This document shows positions 44,042-55,487 of a DNA stretch of 64,000 bases, in pieces. Origin of the DNA: Bretschneidera sinensis (taxonomy: Eukaryota > Streptophyta > Magnoliopsida > Brassicales > Akaniaceae); contig CM043705.1 in assembly GCA_023935145.1 (NCBI GenBank), positions 19,410,001 through 19,474,000 on the forward strand. Reading direction: 5' to 3'. The notes below the pieces were generated by a model. The model saw only the letters and a program-made list of their open reading frames with translations, had not been told where the DNA came from and searched no databases. The first letter of the stretch is position 1, and each line of letters begins with the position of its first letter. The position numbers and the translations under genes are program-made.

Positions 44042-45450
44042 ATAGATATATAGTACAAATAAATCATCTCAATAAGATCTCAAACCAAGTGAGAAAGGCC
44101 ATTTTTTTCTTTGATTACAACAGTTGATTATAGCTTGCTCTTATCTCTTTATGTCGAAGGGGAGTTGTTGGCACGAGAATTCAACTCCAGAACTTCATAC
44201 ACGCTGAGTGCTTTTGATTTACAACAATTATCTAACCTATTTTTAATCCCTACCACAACAACCCTCCATAGCAGCCTCAGTGCCTCCATAGTCTTTGTAC
44301 AATTAAAGTTTTGTTTTTTTAATTATTGATACAACGTACTAAGGTTTCAAAAGATAATTACTCTGAATTTAGGAAAGTATTTCCCTTCAACTTTACTGCA
44401 TGCCAAGTCACAATTAATATTGTTGCATAATTTGGTTCATAATGCATGATTGAAATATTAATAAAGATTCATTAGAAATAAGATAAGAGTTCCAGTCGAA
44501 CCAGTAGGAACTAGAAAGAGATTCGTTCTGTGTAACAAATATAATTTGGACTGAAAGAAGGGACAAAAGCTTTAAATACAGGCATTTAATTGTGTTTGGT
44601 TTTGTATCCAAATATAGATATGAAGCGTAATACAATAAGGATAACGATGCTGTGTCATCGACAGAAGAAATATCAAACCCACAGCAGAAAACTTTCTGCG
44701 AAGGATAAGTGGGGTTTGGAGAAATTTCGACATATTCGTAGGCTTGAAAATGACTCATACCGTGCCCATCCCTCTCATGTTAAATTTCGACATATTCCTA
44801 AGCTTGAAAATGACTCATACCGTGCCCATCTCTCTCATGTTGAAGGCTTCGTTTCAAGGGTTAAATAGCTGAAACTGGGCCTTTGGTAAACAGTAATTGA
44901 TCTTCTATGGGGACAAAAAATGTTTATATTTATTTTTTTAATTCCTTTTTCCTTTTTAGGCTTCTTCAATTCCGTACATAAGATTGTCTTCAACTTTTGT
45001 TTTTTTAAACAAAGAAGCTCAATTCGATGCACCGTGTGGAAAAGTATAAAATAAGTTGTATTCTCTATAAAAATAAGTTAAGCTATAAAAATAAGTTAAG
45101 CTAAATATTTTTAAAAAAGAAATAGTTTATGAAACAGATTAAAAATCAAAAGGTAATTTTTAAAAAACTGAAATTATGTAAAAAAAATATATTTATTTTT
45201 CTTTTATCAAACATTAAATAATTCTTAACTTTATTATTGTTATACTAAAACTTATTTTATAGACCATAATTCAAAAGTGCTAAATGGTACCTCTGCCCCA
45301 ACTTCGCGTTAATCTCATTTTTATTGAACATCCAAGCATTTTTTTTGTGTCTATGGTAGTCTCACAATAACTAGATCTTTTATAAAAAATTTCAAGTGAC
45401 AATTATATATTAAATTTAGCACCAAACTAAAACACTTGTGTATTGGTGAG
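44042..45450. other. intergenic region between the nest and element D
   Basis: No gene is supported. A 60-bp tandem duplication at about 44722-44842 contains AAATTTCGACATATTC and GAAAATGACTCATACCGTGC. It lies in a 92-residue plus-strand frame without recognisable motifs. The rest is AT-rich. Confidence 0.5.
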
Positions 45451-46053
45451 TGATACGGCCCAGAACGCCCCAGGCCTAGAACACTCCAGGCCCAGCTGAG
45501 CCTCTAGGCCTGTAAAGGACGGCCCAGCGAACCTATGCCTGGACCTCCCCTGCGGCCGCCCTACAGTCGCCAGCCACCCTACAAAGCTATCAGCCTCCCT
45601 GTAGCTGCCCTATGGCCGCCCTACGACCTCCCCTACGGCGCGCCATCCTATGGCCGCCCTGTAGCCACCCTACAGCCGCACCCTCCAAGCTTTTAATCAT
45701 GCCCTCCCCACTGGCAGACGCCTATAAAAGGGCCAAGGTATGGACTTTTCCAGGGATTTTTTTCAGACATCTATTTCGACACTTGATTTACTTAAGTCAT
45801 CGATTCTTCTTTCAAACCCTAGGCTCCTCCTTCAAATATTTGCTAACTTAAGCATCGGAGTGCCTTCGGAGGTCTTCCCCTCCCCTCCTTCCGAGGGGTT
45901 TCAGTTCACCCTTGTCGCTTGTGCAGGATCCAAGCCGAGCCCTCACCCAGGCCAGGTCCTCACTCAGGCCGAATCCTCATCCAGGCCACGTTCTCAACCG
46001 GACCACGTCAGCACCTAGGCCACGTCAGCACAAACCGTTTTTTGGCATCAACA
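45451..46053 (+). repeat. 5' LTR of element D
   Basis: The LTR is 603 bp and GC-rich compared with the rest of the window. It has a good TATA box (TATAAAAG, 45723-45730). It contains repeated CCGCCCTA/CAGCC pieces and, near its end, a duplicated CCACGTCAGCAC that the other LTR lacks. Confidence 0.88.
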
Positions 46054-46056
46054 GAT

Positions 46057-46076
46057 TGGCGCCGTCTGTGAGAAAC
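46057..46076 (+). other. primer binding site of element D (Tat type)
   Basis: TTGGCGCCGTCTGTGAGAAA follows the LTR end after three bases (GAT). It is the near-intact form of the degraded site in the Tat element at 20858-20876 and links D to that lineage. Confidence 0.75.
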
Positions 46077-46179
46077 CACAATCTCTCGCTACAATAGAAG
46101 CGAAAAAGTCTAAAGAACTCATCTGTTGCGATGCCAAGCCGTCTGACACCAGGCTGCACACTTTAGAGTTTTAAGTGCA

Positions 46180-47415
46180 CACGGCCGAGTGCCGTAGTGC
46201 ACATGCCCCTGTCCCAGCGAATGCTAAGTGCACACGGCCCAGTGTGTGCACATGTGCTCATGCGCTCGGCCAAAGTCCGAGCCTTGCCCAAGCTTAAGTG
46301 CACACTAGTGCACACAGCCCCTGAATCAGTGCGCAACTGTGTGCATGGCCAAGAGAGCACGCGCACACCAATGTCTAAGTGTGTGCACATGTGCTCATGC
46401 GCTCGGCCAAAGTCCGAGCCTTGCCCAAGCTTAAGTGCACACTAGTGCACACAGCCCCTTAATCAGTGCGCAACTGTGCGCATGGCCAAGAGAGCACGCG
46501 CACACCAAATTCCGAGTGTGTGCACATGTGCTCATGCGCTCGGCCAAAGTCTGAGCCTTGCCCAAGCTTAAGTGCACACTAGTGCACACAGCCCCTAAAT
46601 CAGTGCGCAACTGTGTGCATGGCTAAGAGAGCACGCGCACACCAAAGTCCGAGTGTGTGTACATGTGCTCATGCGCTCGGCCAAAGTCTGAGCCTTGCCC
46701 AAGCTTAAGTGCACACTAGTGCACACAGCCCCTGAATCAGTGTGCAACTGTACACACGGCCAAGAGAGCACGCGCACACCAAAGTCCGAGTGTGTGCACA
46801 TGTGCTCATGCGCTCGACCAAAGTCCGAGCGTTGCCCAAGCTTAAGTGCACACTAGTGCACACAGCCCCTGAATCAGTGCGCAACTGTGCGCACGGCCAA
46901 GAGAGCACGCGCACACCAAAGTCCGAGTGTGTGCACATGTGCTCATGCGCTAGGCAAAAGTCCGAGCCTTGCCCAAGCTTAAGTGCACACTAGTGTACAC
47001 AGTCCCTGAATCAGTGCGCAACTGTACGCACAGCCAAGAGAGTACGCGCACACCAAAGTCCGAGTGTGTGCACATGTGCTCATGCACTCGGCTAAAGTCC
47101 AAGCCTTGCCCAAGCTTAAATGCACACTAGTGCACACAGCTCCTGAATCAGTGCGCAACTGTGCGCACGGCCAAGAGAGCATGCGCACACCAAAGTCCGA
47201 GTGTGTCCACTTGTGCTCATGCGCTCGGCTAAAGTCCGAGCCTTACCCAAGCTTAAGTGCACACTAGTGCACATAGCCCCTGAATCAGTGCACAACTGTG
47301 CGCACGGCCAAGAGAGCACGTGCACATCAAAGTCCGAGTGTGTGCCCATGTGCTCATGCGCTCGGCCAAAGTCCGAGCCTCACCTGAACTTTATTGCACA
47401 CTAGTGCACACAGTC
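46180..47415 (+). repeat. 137-bp tandem array (about 9 copies) in element D
   Basis: The spacing between successive GCTCATGCGCTCGGCC motifs is 137 bp (for example 46256, 46393, 46530). Each unit contains GTGCACACTAGTGCACACAG, a palindrome-rich part, and the core CGGCCAAAGTCCGAGCCTTG. Since 137 is not divisible by three, the many overlapping frames here shift from unit to unit and are not genes. Confidence 0.92.
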
Positions 47416-47459
47416 CAAACTTTAGTGCACAACTGTGCGCATGGCCAAGAGAGCACGCA

Positions 47460-48080
47460 CACACCAAAAGTCCGAGCGTATGAGCTGCTTTGCATACGCT
47501 CGGCCAAAGTTCTCTTGAAGTCCGGGCCTTGTCAACGCTCAGTCAGGGCCTCCAAAAGGTTTCCAAAAGTTCGAGCGTATGAGCTGTTTTGCATACGCTC
47601 GGCCAAAGTTCTCCTGGAGTCCGAGTCTTGTCAACGCTTGGCCAGGTCCTCCAAAAGCTCTCCAAAAGTCCGAGCGCATGAGCTGCTTTGCATACGCTCA
47701 GCCAAAGTTCTCCTGAAGTCCGAGCCTTGTCAACGCTCGGCCAGGTCCTCCAAAAGTTCTCCAAAAGTCCGAGCGTATGAGCTGCTTTGCATACGCTCGA
47801 CCAAAGTTCTCCTGACGTCCGAGCCTTGTCAACGCTCGGTCAGGTCCTCCAATGTTCTCCTGAAGTTCGAGCCTTGTCAACGCTCGACCAGGTCCTCTCA
47901 AGTTCTCCTAAAGTCTGAGCCTTGTCCGAGAGTATGAGCTGCTTTGCATACGCTCGGCCAAAGTTCTCCTGACGTCCGAGCCTTGTCAACACTCAGTCAG
48001 GTCCTCCAATGTTCTCCTGAAGTCCGAGCCTTGTCAACGCTCGACCAAGTCCTCTCAAGTTCTCCTAAAGTCTGAGCCTT
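47460..48080 (+). repeat. 99-bp tandem array in element D
   Basis: GTATGAGCTGCTTTGCATAC recurs at 99-bp steps (47482, 47581, 47680, 47779), with a longer irregular unit before the next copy (about 47935). Each unit contains the core GCTCGGCCAAAG and TCCGAGCCTTG twice in variant form, as if it were a dimer of a ~49-bp ancestor. Confidence 0.88.
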
Positions 48081-48082
48081 GT

Positions 48083-48470
48083 TCGGCCAAAATCGCCACG
48101 GTTCTCCAAAAGTCCGAGCCTTGTCTATCGCTCGGCCAAAATCCCCACAGTTCTCCAAAAGTCTGAGCCTTGTCTATCGCTCGGCCAAAATCGCCACGGT
48201 TCTCCAAAAGTCTGAGCTTTGTCTATCGCTCGGCCAAAATCGCCACGGTTCTCCAAAAGTCCGAGCCTTGTCTATCGCTCGGCCAAAATCCCCACGGTTC
48301 TCCAAAAGTTCGAGCCTTGTCTATCGCTCGGTCAAAATTGCCACGGTTCTCCAAAAGTCCGAGCCTTGTCTATCATTCGGCCAAAATCGCCATGGTTCTC
48401 TAAAAGTTTGAGCCTTGTCTATCACTCGACCAAGATCTCCGTGGTTCTCCAAAAGTCCGAGCCCGTCCCA
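48083..48470 (+). repeat. 49-bp tandem array (about 8 copies) in element D
   Basis: The unit is CGGCCAAAATCGCCACGGTT followed by CTCCAAAAGTCCGAGCCTTG and TCTATCGCT, 49 bp. It is the simplest of the three arrays and shares the CGGCCAAA and TCCGAGCCTTG halves with the other two. Confidence 0.9.
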
Positions 48471-48520
48471 CAAAGTACTTCCTTAAGCACATAAATGTAC
48501 TCAAGGAAGTGGGGGGCCTG

Positions 48521-49143
48521 TGATACGGCCCAGAACGCCCTAGGCCCAGAACACTTCAGGCCCAGCTGAGCCTCCAGGCCTGTAAAGGACGGCCCAGCAA
48601 ACCTATGCCTGGACCTCCCCTGCGGCCGCCCTATAGTCGCCAGCCACCCTACAAAGCTATCAGCCTCCCTGTAGCTGCCCTATGGCCGCCCTACTACCTC
48701 CTCTACGGCGCGCCATCCTATGGCCCCCCTACGACCTCCCCTACGGCGCGCCATCCTATGCCGCCCTACAGCCACCCTACAACCGCACCCTCCAGGCTTT
48801 TAATCATGCCCTCCCCACTGGCAGACGCCTATAAAAGGGCCAAGGTATGGACTTTTCCAGGGATTTTTTTCAGACATCTATTTTGACACTTGATTTACTT
48901 AAGCCCTCGGTTCCTCTTTCGAACCTTCGGCTCCACCTTCAAATATTTGCTAACTTAAGCATCGGAGTGCTTTCGGAGGTCTTCCCCTCCCCTCCTTCAG
49001 AGGGCCTTCAGTTCACCCTTGTCGCTTGTGCAGGATCCAAGCCGAGCCCTCACCCAGGCCAGGTCCTCACTCAGGCCGAATCCTCATCCAGGCCACGTTC
49101 TCAACCGAGCCACGTCAGCACAAACCGTTTTTTGGCATCAACA
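48521..49143 (+). repeat. 3' LTR of element D
   Basis: The LTR is 623 bp with a TATA box (48830-48837). Compared with the 5' LTR it has an extra ~40-bp duplication of the CTACGACCTCCCCTACGGCG part and lacks the CACGTCAGCACC duplication near the end. Elsewhere the copies are close. Confidence 0.88.
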
Positions 49144-49149
49144 GTGACA

Positions 49150-49745
49150 GCATTGGCCTAATTATAATAATTTATTTAAAATAATAAATAAAAAATTTAC
49201 AAAAAAATAGTTATGTAGTATTGGATTGAGACGCGACATTTGTTCTCTGTAAAGTGATTCAAGCCACTTCAAGAGTTATCCTCTCAACCGATGCAACAAG
49301 TCATTAACTTGTCACTTCTAGAATACAACAACCCAATTATATTACGTCTTATAGCTCTCGCAATATTGCACTTAAAAGAGAGCTGAAAGCTCCACAAAAT
49401 ATATTCTTCTTTACTCGAGAAAAATTAAAGAGAGTAATATGAAAATATACGAAGAATTTTAGATAAAAATTATTAGAAGTTCAACTTTTCTTCTAGTTTT
49501 TCTATCTTTCCAACTGTCTTCAAAGTTTAAGCCTACAATACTATTTATAAGCTAAAGATTAAGAAAATGATAAAATTATTAGAGTAATTATTAGATTTGA
49601 GTTGAGTTTAATTGATAATTAGTGAACTCATGGAGTTTCAAATGTAATTTAAGTAAATTTTAAGTACATGAAGTGCTACCTATTAAAAATCTTCATTCTC
49701 CCATATTAAACATATATTTATTTATATTTTATTAAAATATCTAAC
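49150..49745 (-). repeat. solo LTR, copia family of 5991-6585
   Basis: It is colinear with the LTR at 5991-6585 (GTTATGTAGTATTGGATT, CGACA, CTCAACCGATGCAACA, GCAATATTGCACTTAAAA, AAGCTCCACAAAATATAT). No gag or pol relic lies next to it. The edges are approximate. Element D is inserted directly to its left. Confidence 0.65.
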
Positions 49746-51149
49746 TAATGTCTTGATTCGATCCAAGTTATCTTCACTTCAATTTAAGTTATCAGTCTGA
49801 GACTCTTGCCTTCGTTCAAGGTGCATAGCTTACAAATGCTTTCTCTTTTTGGTGAGGATTTTTTTTTTTTTTGGACGAAGTTCGGATACTGATTTGGTCA
49901 CAAGTATCCAAATGTCCTCTTGAGTGTCAAATCTTTCTGTTAACTATCGAGTATCGAGTGCGTCTCGAGTGCGGGGAATCGGTATCTAAGGAGAGCTTGG
50001 GCTGATGTACTCCAATGAGATTTCGAGGTACAATATCAGATAAAGTACCCAAAACTGAGCCCACTGGCCCATAAATATCATAAGCATCAGGAGCACTTTC
50101 GTCATTACAGACCAACAACATAATGCGCAAGTAGGGTTGCTTTGATCCTATTCATCTTCTGAAACTCCACTGTTGATCGAAAAGCTCCTTCTTGTAAGTT
50201 ACTAGTACTTTTCTCTCATCTAATTTGTATTCGGAAGCACAAAACGGCAACGTCTTTAAAGAGTTTTCTCTGTCAAAGCTACTTCCTTTTATGTATGGAT
50301 TACATCGCTGAAAATATTCTCACTGTATCTGTTGCAATGTGCAAACTAAATTATTTTTCTATTTATTTTCTTTTGTTAAAATAACATACTAAAGATTGTA
50401 TTTTATAAAGCTCTAATGATTGTTTCTAATAAATAATGTAAATGCTTCATTGTTGTGATTATCAATTAAAGCTCTCTCCTTTGCATTTGATAGTTGGTAT
50501 TATATCGTTTAGTATCCGTAATATTATTTCTTAGATGATTTCTTTACACGACTACAATTAATTAGTTTGGGAGCCTTGTTTGATATTTTTTTCTTCTAAA
50601 GAATACATATGCGAGTTCAAAACAGTGAAGGAAATTTGGAATCTTGCTTAGGAGCACGCTTAAGCATAAACCATGTCTTGCATAAGGTATAAAAAGTGGA
50701 TAAATTAATGAAAGGAGTAAAAAATAAGCACTTTGATTCGGAATATACAAATAAGTTTGTTAGTTTGGTTTTATGTTTGTGGGGGAAAAGTTATTGTGAT
50801 ACCTCAAGGGACAATAAAAGAGGAAATTTGGAAGCTGAATATTACTAGTAATTACTGTATTGGTTCAAGATTTCGTTATTATGAGATTGGAGTCCAGAAA
50901 TTCTGGTTCACATTGATGATATGGTATCTTTGTAATTATGGTGTTAATTGATGTACATTTTGCTTCTGTGGGGAGACTAGATCTTTGTTTGGGGTCATTT
51001 GGTTAATGTCAGTGAAACAACACTTCTAGTCGCTGAGCAGAGGTGACTAGGCTGGAAAATTGAGAAATGGTCCCAATCTTGCCAATCAATTCGAGAAGTA
51101 CAAGATCTTTTGGACATATAGGTTTATTGGGATATTTTGAATAGCTGTT
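49746..51149. other. intergenic region, possible first exon of the FLX-like transcript
   Basis: No coding frame is convincing. The 67-residue minus frame at 49927-50130 has no known motif. CTTCTTGTAAGT at about 50189-50200 could be a splice donor pairing with the acceptor at 53449, but this is a guess. The rest is AT-rich. Confidence 0.3.
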
Positions 51150-52380
51150 TATAGCTTGGTGGCCAATAGGTTAGAAAGCATTCAAAGAAGATTCTTTTGA
51201 AACAATACTGGGAAGGAGTAGTTCAAGTATCACTTGGTTAAATGCGGTGTGGTTAAGCAACCATTGGAAATAGTGGTTAGGCCTTATCTCTCACTTTGTT
51301 CAACAAATCTCTTCTTGGGAAATGGTTATGGAAATATATGGTGGAGACAGGTCATCTTTGGAGGAAATTGGCAGTTGCTAAGTTTGAGTGGCACTTAATG
51401 GGTTGATGTCTAAGGAAGGAAAGGGGGCTAAGTTTTTGGAGTTTGGAAATGGTTCTGGAAAGGGTGGGATGAGTTTCTTCTTTGAGTTTCCATCTTGGTG
51501 GGCAATGGAGAAAGAACTAGGCTTTGGCATGATATTTGCTGTGGAGGCACTTCTTTAAAAGTCCAATTTCGGTTGATTTTGCTATTGCGAGAGACAAGAA
51601 TGCCCTCACTAGTTCTTGCATATCCTCAATGGTGTGATTTTGTAGGACGTGCCGTTTACCCGTAATGTCCATGATTGGGAGCTTGAGAATGATGAAAGAT
51701 TTTTTTAGGCCTTGTATAGTACTAATTTTGATGTGACAAGAGAGGTTTTGGCTAGGTGGAAATTTAAACTTGCTAAGGGGTTTGAGGTGAGGTCATTTTA
51801 TAAAATCCTTCTTGAGGGTTCTTGGAAAATTATTTAAGACTTCTTATGTTCCTAAAAAAAGTTTTTTTTTTTTTTTGTTGGAAGCCTCATGGAATAAGAT
51901 TTTTATTATTGATAATATTCAAAAAAGGAAAATATTAGGTGTTACATGTGTAAAGGTTGCGCAGAGTCCGTGTTTCATCTTTGGTGGAGTGCTTGTTAGC
52001 TAGAAGTTGGGAAATGGCTTATGGCGTTTTGGGTTTTTCTTGGGTGGTTATTGGTTTCGTTTGAGATGAAGTCTGGACTTTGAGTGGTTTTCTTGCTTCT
52101 AAGGAGTTGAAGAAAGCTTACTCTTTGATTTCCCTCTCTATTTTTTGGGTCGTTTGGAATGAGAGGGATAAAAAAGCTTTTGATAGCAAAGCGAGACCAC
52201 TAGAAGTGATTAAAGTTAGATGGTTCAACATCTTCAGTTTTTGGTTTAAGGGGAGTTGTTTTGTTAAGAAGAGGATTTTATCGATTTTGTGGGGTTTTTA
52301 TCATGTAGATAATTTTTGTACATGAGTTGCACCCCCCTTGGTGCTTTTTTTTTTTGTACGATTATAATAAAAAAAAAAAA
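51150..52380 (+). mobile_element. LINE 3' part, decayed
   Basis: In shifting plus-strand frames: LESIQRRFF, LFLGKWLWKYMVETGHLWRK, SVDFAIARDKNAL, then the zf-RVT-like ASWNKIFIIDNIQKRKILG and the C-terminal SLSIFWVVWNERDKKAFD (52080-52325). It ends TGCACCCCCCTTGGTGC and an A-rich tail (about 52366-52380). This is the end of a plant LINE ORF2 with its 3' UTR, 5'-truncated and full of stops. It lies between a possible 5' UTR exon and the first coding exon of the FLX-like gene. Confidence 0.75.
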
Positions 52381-53460
52381 TAGGGATTATTGGAGATACT
52401 ACTATGACTAAACAAGTCCCTCGTGATGCTAACTGGATTGTTGGAAACATTGCAGTTTCCATGTTGATGAATCATTGTATTCTGTAAAGTTGGTTGGATG
52501 ATTAAATGGAGTTATTATCAACTATAATAATTGATGTTTATCTTTGGGAAATAGAAATATGTTTATAGTGGTTTGGGAGAAAGTAAAGCTGCTAACGCAT
52601 GTACAAGAAAAAGAGCTTTGGCTGGTGAATTGGGAAGAAGAATATTATCAATTTATGCCTAATTCTAGATTTCCCTATATGGAGATGGGAATTGCAGAAT
52701 GCAATTTCTGTTGATAGTCAATTTCGTTAAAAACACAGTGTAATCAATCATAAATTGATGTAGAGTGTATTTTCTTTGGAGGCTACAGCTTTTTCTTCGA
52801 GTTGTTCAGTTAATGTTAGTGAAACCATTTTGAAATCATAGATGAATGGTGTTCTATAGTTATCCGTTGGAGGATGGACTATAATAATCAGTTAAATCTT
52901 ACTTCGTAGAAGACAGTTTGGATATTGTGAATTCTTTTTGGAGGCGATGCTACTTAACCAATTTAATCAGATAACCAAACCCCATTGTTTCCAATATCTG
53001 AACCCTTAACTTTAGTTTGGAGGTGATGCTACTTACCCACTTTAATCAGAGGCTTTGTGCAGAAGATTGTGACTTATAATAATTGATATTTTTCACTATG
53101 TTACATTTCTCTTTAAAGAAATTCAGATTATAATTAAGTCCTTCTTGGAAGTATCAATTGTCATAGCAAATGAAAATTTTGGATTTATCAGTTTATTCGC
53201 TTAAGTGGGGAAGTATGGTCTATGGAAGTAGGGAGCAATTCCTATGTATCTCAAGCTGCACAATTGTCCTAGAGGTGTGAGAATGAGTTGAAGTAGATGG
53301 CATGAAGCTTCAGAAAATTAAACTGTTATACTCTAGCACTCTTGTTCCTTGGATTGAAGAATGTACTTCACCTTTTGATTTATAGTCCCTGCTGTCGTCG
53401 AACAGAAGTTATGCTTTCATCTATGGGTGACAATAGCATATTTGTGCAGGATCCTAAGAA
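52381..53460. other. upstream region of the FLX-like gene
   Basis: No gene is seen. A short duplication (TTTGGAGG.GATGCTACTTA) occurs at about 52938 and 53016. The end reads TTGTGCAGGATCCTAAGAA before the ATG, a good splice acceptor (AG at 53448-53449) 11 bases upstream of the start, which suggests an intron in the 5' UTR. Confidence 0.45.
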
Positions 53461-54590
53461 ATGGCAGGGAGAAACCGTATGCCCCTCCATTCTGATAGTT
53501 TTAGAGGTTTCCGTGATGACCCAAGGTCGGTTTTGAATCGGGGACCAGGATCCCTGCCTTTTCACCCAGCAGCTTTAGAAGACGAACTTGAAATACAGCA
53601 TAGGGAGATGCAGCGAACTATTTCTGAGAATAGGCTTGTTATTGATGATAATAAACATCTTCAATGGGAGTTGGAAGCTGCAAAAGATGAAATTCACAGG
53701 TTAGGACAGATTGTATCTAATCTCAGGGCCGACAAGGAGGTACAGGCCAGGGAATTGATTGACAGAGGATTGAAGCTAGAAGCTGAGATTCGTGTTTCTA
53801 AGCCTCTTAGGGAGGAGGTCGTCCAATTAAGAGCGGAAGTTCAGAATTTGACTGCTTTACGGCAGGAATTGACTACCCAAGTCCAAGGTCTCACGAAGGA
53901 CATTACTTGGTTACAGGCTGAGAATCAGCAACTAATTTCCATGAGGTCTGATATAGATGCAATGCACAAGGTTCTTATCGATACCAGGTTTGAAACTGGG
54001 TTTCTGTTTTGGTTAAATTCTTAGGTTGAGTTGCCTTTTTGCTCCATTTTTATGTTTGATGGGTGCAAACATATATAGTAGGATCATGATCAGATGAATT
54101 GTCAGATATTCTGCCAAATGCTTTTGCACTAAATAAAACCAATCCTGTATGGTATTTATAGGAGAGCTTTTGAATTTGAAAAGAAAGCGAACGAGGAACA
54201 AATTGAACAGAACAAAGCAATGGAGAGAAACCTTATTTCCATGGCTCATGAAACTGACAAACTACGTGCAGAGCAACTAAATGCAGAGAGAAGAGCACGA
54301 GGTTTTGATCTCTCTCTCTCTCTCTCTCGTTTTCCCTTCCTAGGTCCCTCCCCTCTCTTTATTATCAGTATTGTTGTTATTATAATCACAGGGCATCATG
54401 GTAGGGAGTTTCGAAATCTGCTGCCCCTCTAGAACGCCATTCATTGTGATGCCTCTTTTATATTTTTATAGATGGTGGTGGTTACATGTTGAACGGAAGC
54501 CCTGAAATGAGATATTCTGGTGGTGCATTTGGCGATGGCTATGGTGGCGGTTGGGGACCTTATGATAGGCATGGCCATCCTCGACGATAA
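53461..54590 (+). CDS. FLXL: FLX-like coiled-coil protein (three coding exons)
   Basis: Exons are 53461-53987, 54162-54301 and 54472-54590, giving 261 residues. Introns begin GTTTGAA and GTTTTGA and end TATAG. The start is MAGRNRMPLHSDSFRGFRDD. Residues ~35-240 are almost wholly coiled coil (LEDELEIQHREMQRTISENR, DKEVQARELIDRGLKLEAEI, LRAEVQNLTALRQEL, EQNKAMERNLISMAHETDKL). The glycine-rich tail ends GWGPYDRHGHPRR. This is the FLX family (FLOWERING LOCUS C EXPRESSOR and FLX-like 1-4); FLX works with FRIGIDA in Arabidopsis to activate FLC. Which member this is cannot be fixed by eye. Intron 2 starts with a (CT)n run at 54309. The length is slightly short for the family. Confidence 0.88.
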
Positions 54591-54714
54591 AAGATACTCT
54601 GCGTAGAATCGGCATGTCTAGGTGTTTTCTTCTTTGTGGTTGAGAATATTAAAATGAGAAAATATTTGACTTTGGATAAGATGCTTATTTTTCACTTTAT
54701 TTCTTTAGATTAAA

Positions 54715-55180
54715 ATGTTTCTTGGTGAAATTACTTCAACAAGTCCAATAAAAGTTCAAATCAGAACTGACTTTGAGCAAATCATTACTGATTTTGAACA
54801 AATCAGAAAATCTCTGCTTGTCTGTGAGATTGGTGCCAAGATTGTGCTGGATGTGATCTACTCAACTAATTCTCCCCTGGATCCTAATGGGGCTCTCATT
54901 AATGACGTTAAGGAGCTGCTGAATAGAGATCGGTTGTGTATGCTGCAACACTTGGAGAGTAATTTTTGCACCGCCTTTTTGGCAAAGGTGCTTCTACGGC
55001 CAGAGAAGTTTGCCGTACCATGACTGTTCCTCCGAGCGAGCTTCAGTGACTGCTTATGTTGGATGTGGTGGGGGTGGCTTTTCCCATGGTGCTAGGCTGT
55101 CCTAGTTTTTAGTTTGTGTTCTTGTTTTTGTTGTTTCCAGCTTACTAAAAGAAAGAAAGAAAGAAAGAAAGAAAAGCTCT
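54715..55180 (+). mobile_element. possible LINE RNase H tail in the FLX-HMT intergenic space
   Basis: The 102-residue frame at 54715-55023 has IGAKIVLDVIYSTNSPLDPN, LINDVKELLNRDRLCMLQHL and AFLAKVLL, resembling the last part of a plant LINE RNase H domain. After the stop the frame continues as VPPSELQ-like sequence in another frame. It ends at an (AAAG)n run (55147-55175). The resemblance is moderate; it could also be chance. Confidence 0.35.
55147..55175. repeat. (AAAG)n microsatellite
   Basis: About six perfect AAAG units, possibly the degenerate tail of the LINE fragment to its left. A run of 15 G follows at 55319-55333 in otherwise ordinary DNA. Confidence 0.85.
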
Positions 55181-55487
55181 GCACTGATTTGTTCTACATT
55201 CAACAGCAAGAATGGCATAAATAACCTTTGAGATAACAAATTAGCAAACTCAAGCCCTTCTGCCTCAACTGCCCACTGAAGGGATGAATCTAATTTTCCC
55301 TCATTTCTTTCAATTTAAGGGGGGGGGGGGGGGAGGGAAAGAAGAGGAAACCTTAAAATTTCTCATATTTAAAATTTTTTTCTTAAAAAACCCTAACTAC
55401 GACAAATATTGTGGTAGGCGTAATAAATTTTCTTTGTGGCTGAAGCAGTGGAGCTACGATGAAACTAAGAATATAATGCCCTTATCT

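Larger units (their letters stand above)
45451..49143 (+). mobile_element. element D: non-coding LTR element filled with tandem repeats
   Basis: The LTRs 45451-46053 and 48521-49143 begin TGATACGGCC and end CATCAACA. The flanks GTGAG (45446-45450) and GTGAC (49144-49148) are a target duplication with one mismatch. A Tat-type primer site (TTGGCGCCGTCTGTGAGAAA, 46057) and a polypurine tract (GGAAGTGGGGGGCCTG, about 48505-48520) are intact. The 2.47-kb interior holds three successive tandem arrays and no gag or pol. It is a non-autonomous element that would depend on a Tat-like partner. Confidence 0.88.

Noticed and set aside
46180..48470. CRISPR-like spacing of repeats
   Set aside because: The intervals between conserved blocks are themselves repeats, not unique spacers; the context is a plant LTR element.
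46163..48494. Many overlapping frames on both strands (for example repeated KVRALPKLKCTLVHTAPESV and LTRLGLQENF peptides)
   Set aside because: They come from GC-rich tandem arrays with 137- and 49-bp periods, shift frame from unit to unit, and have no start context or domain.
49927..50130. 67-residue minus-strand frame MRIMLLVCNDESAPDAY
   Set aside because: It looks protein-like but matches no family I know and has no continuation on either side.
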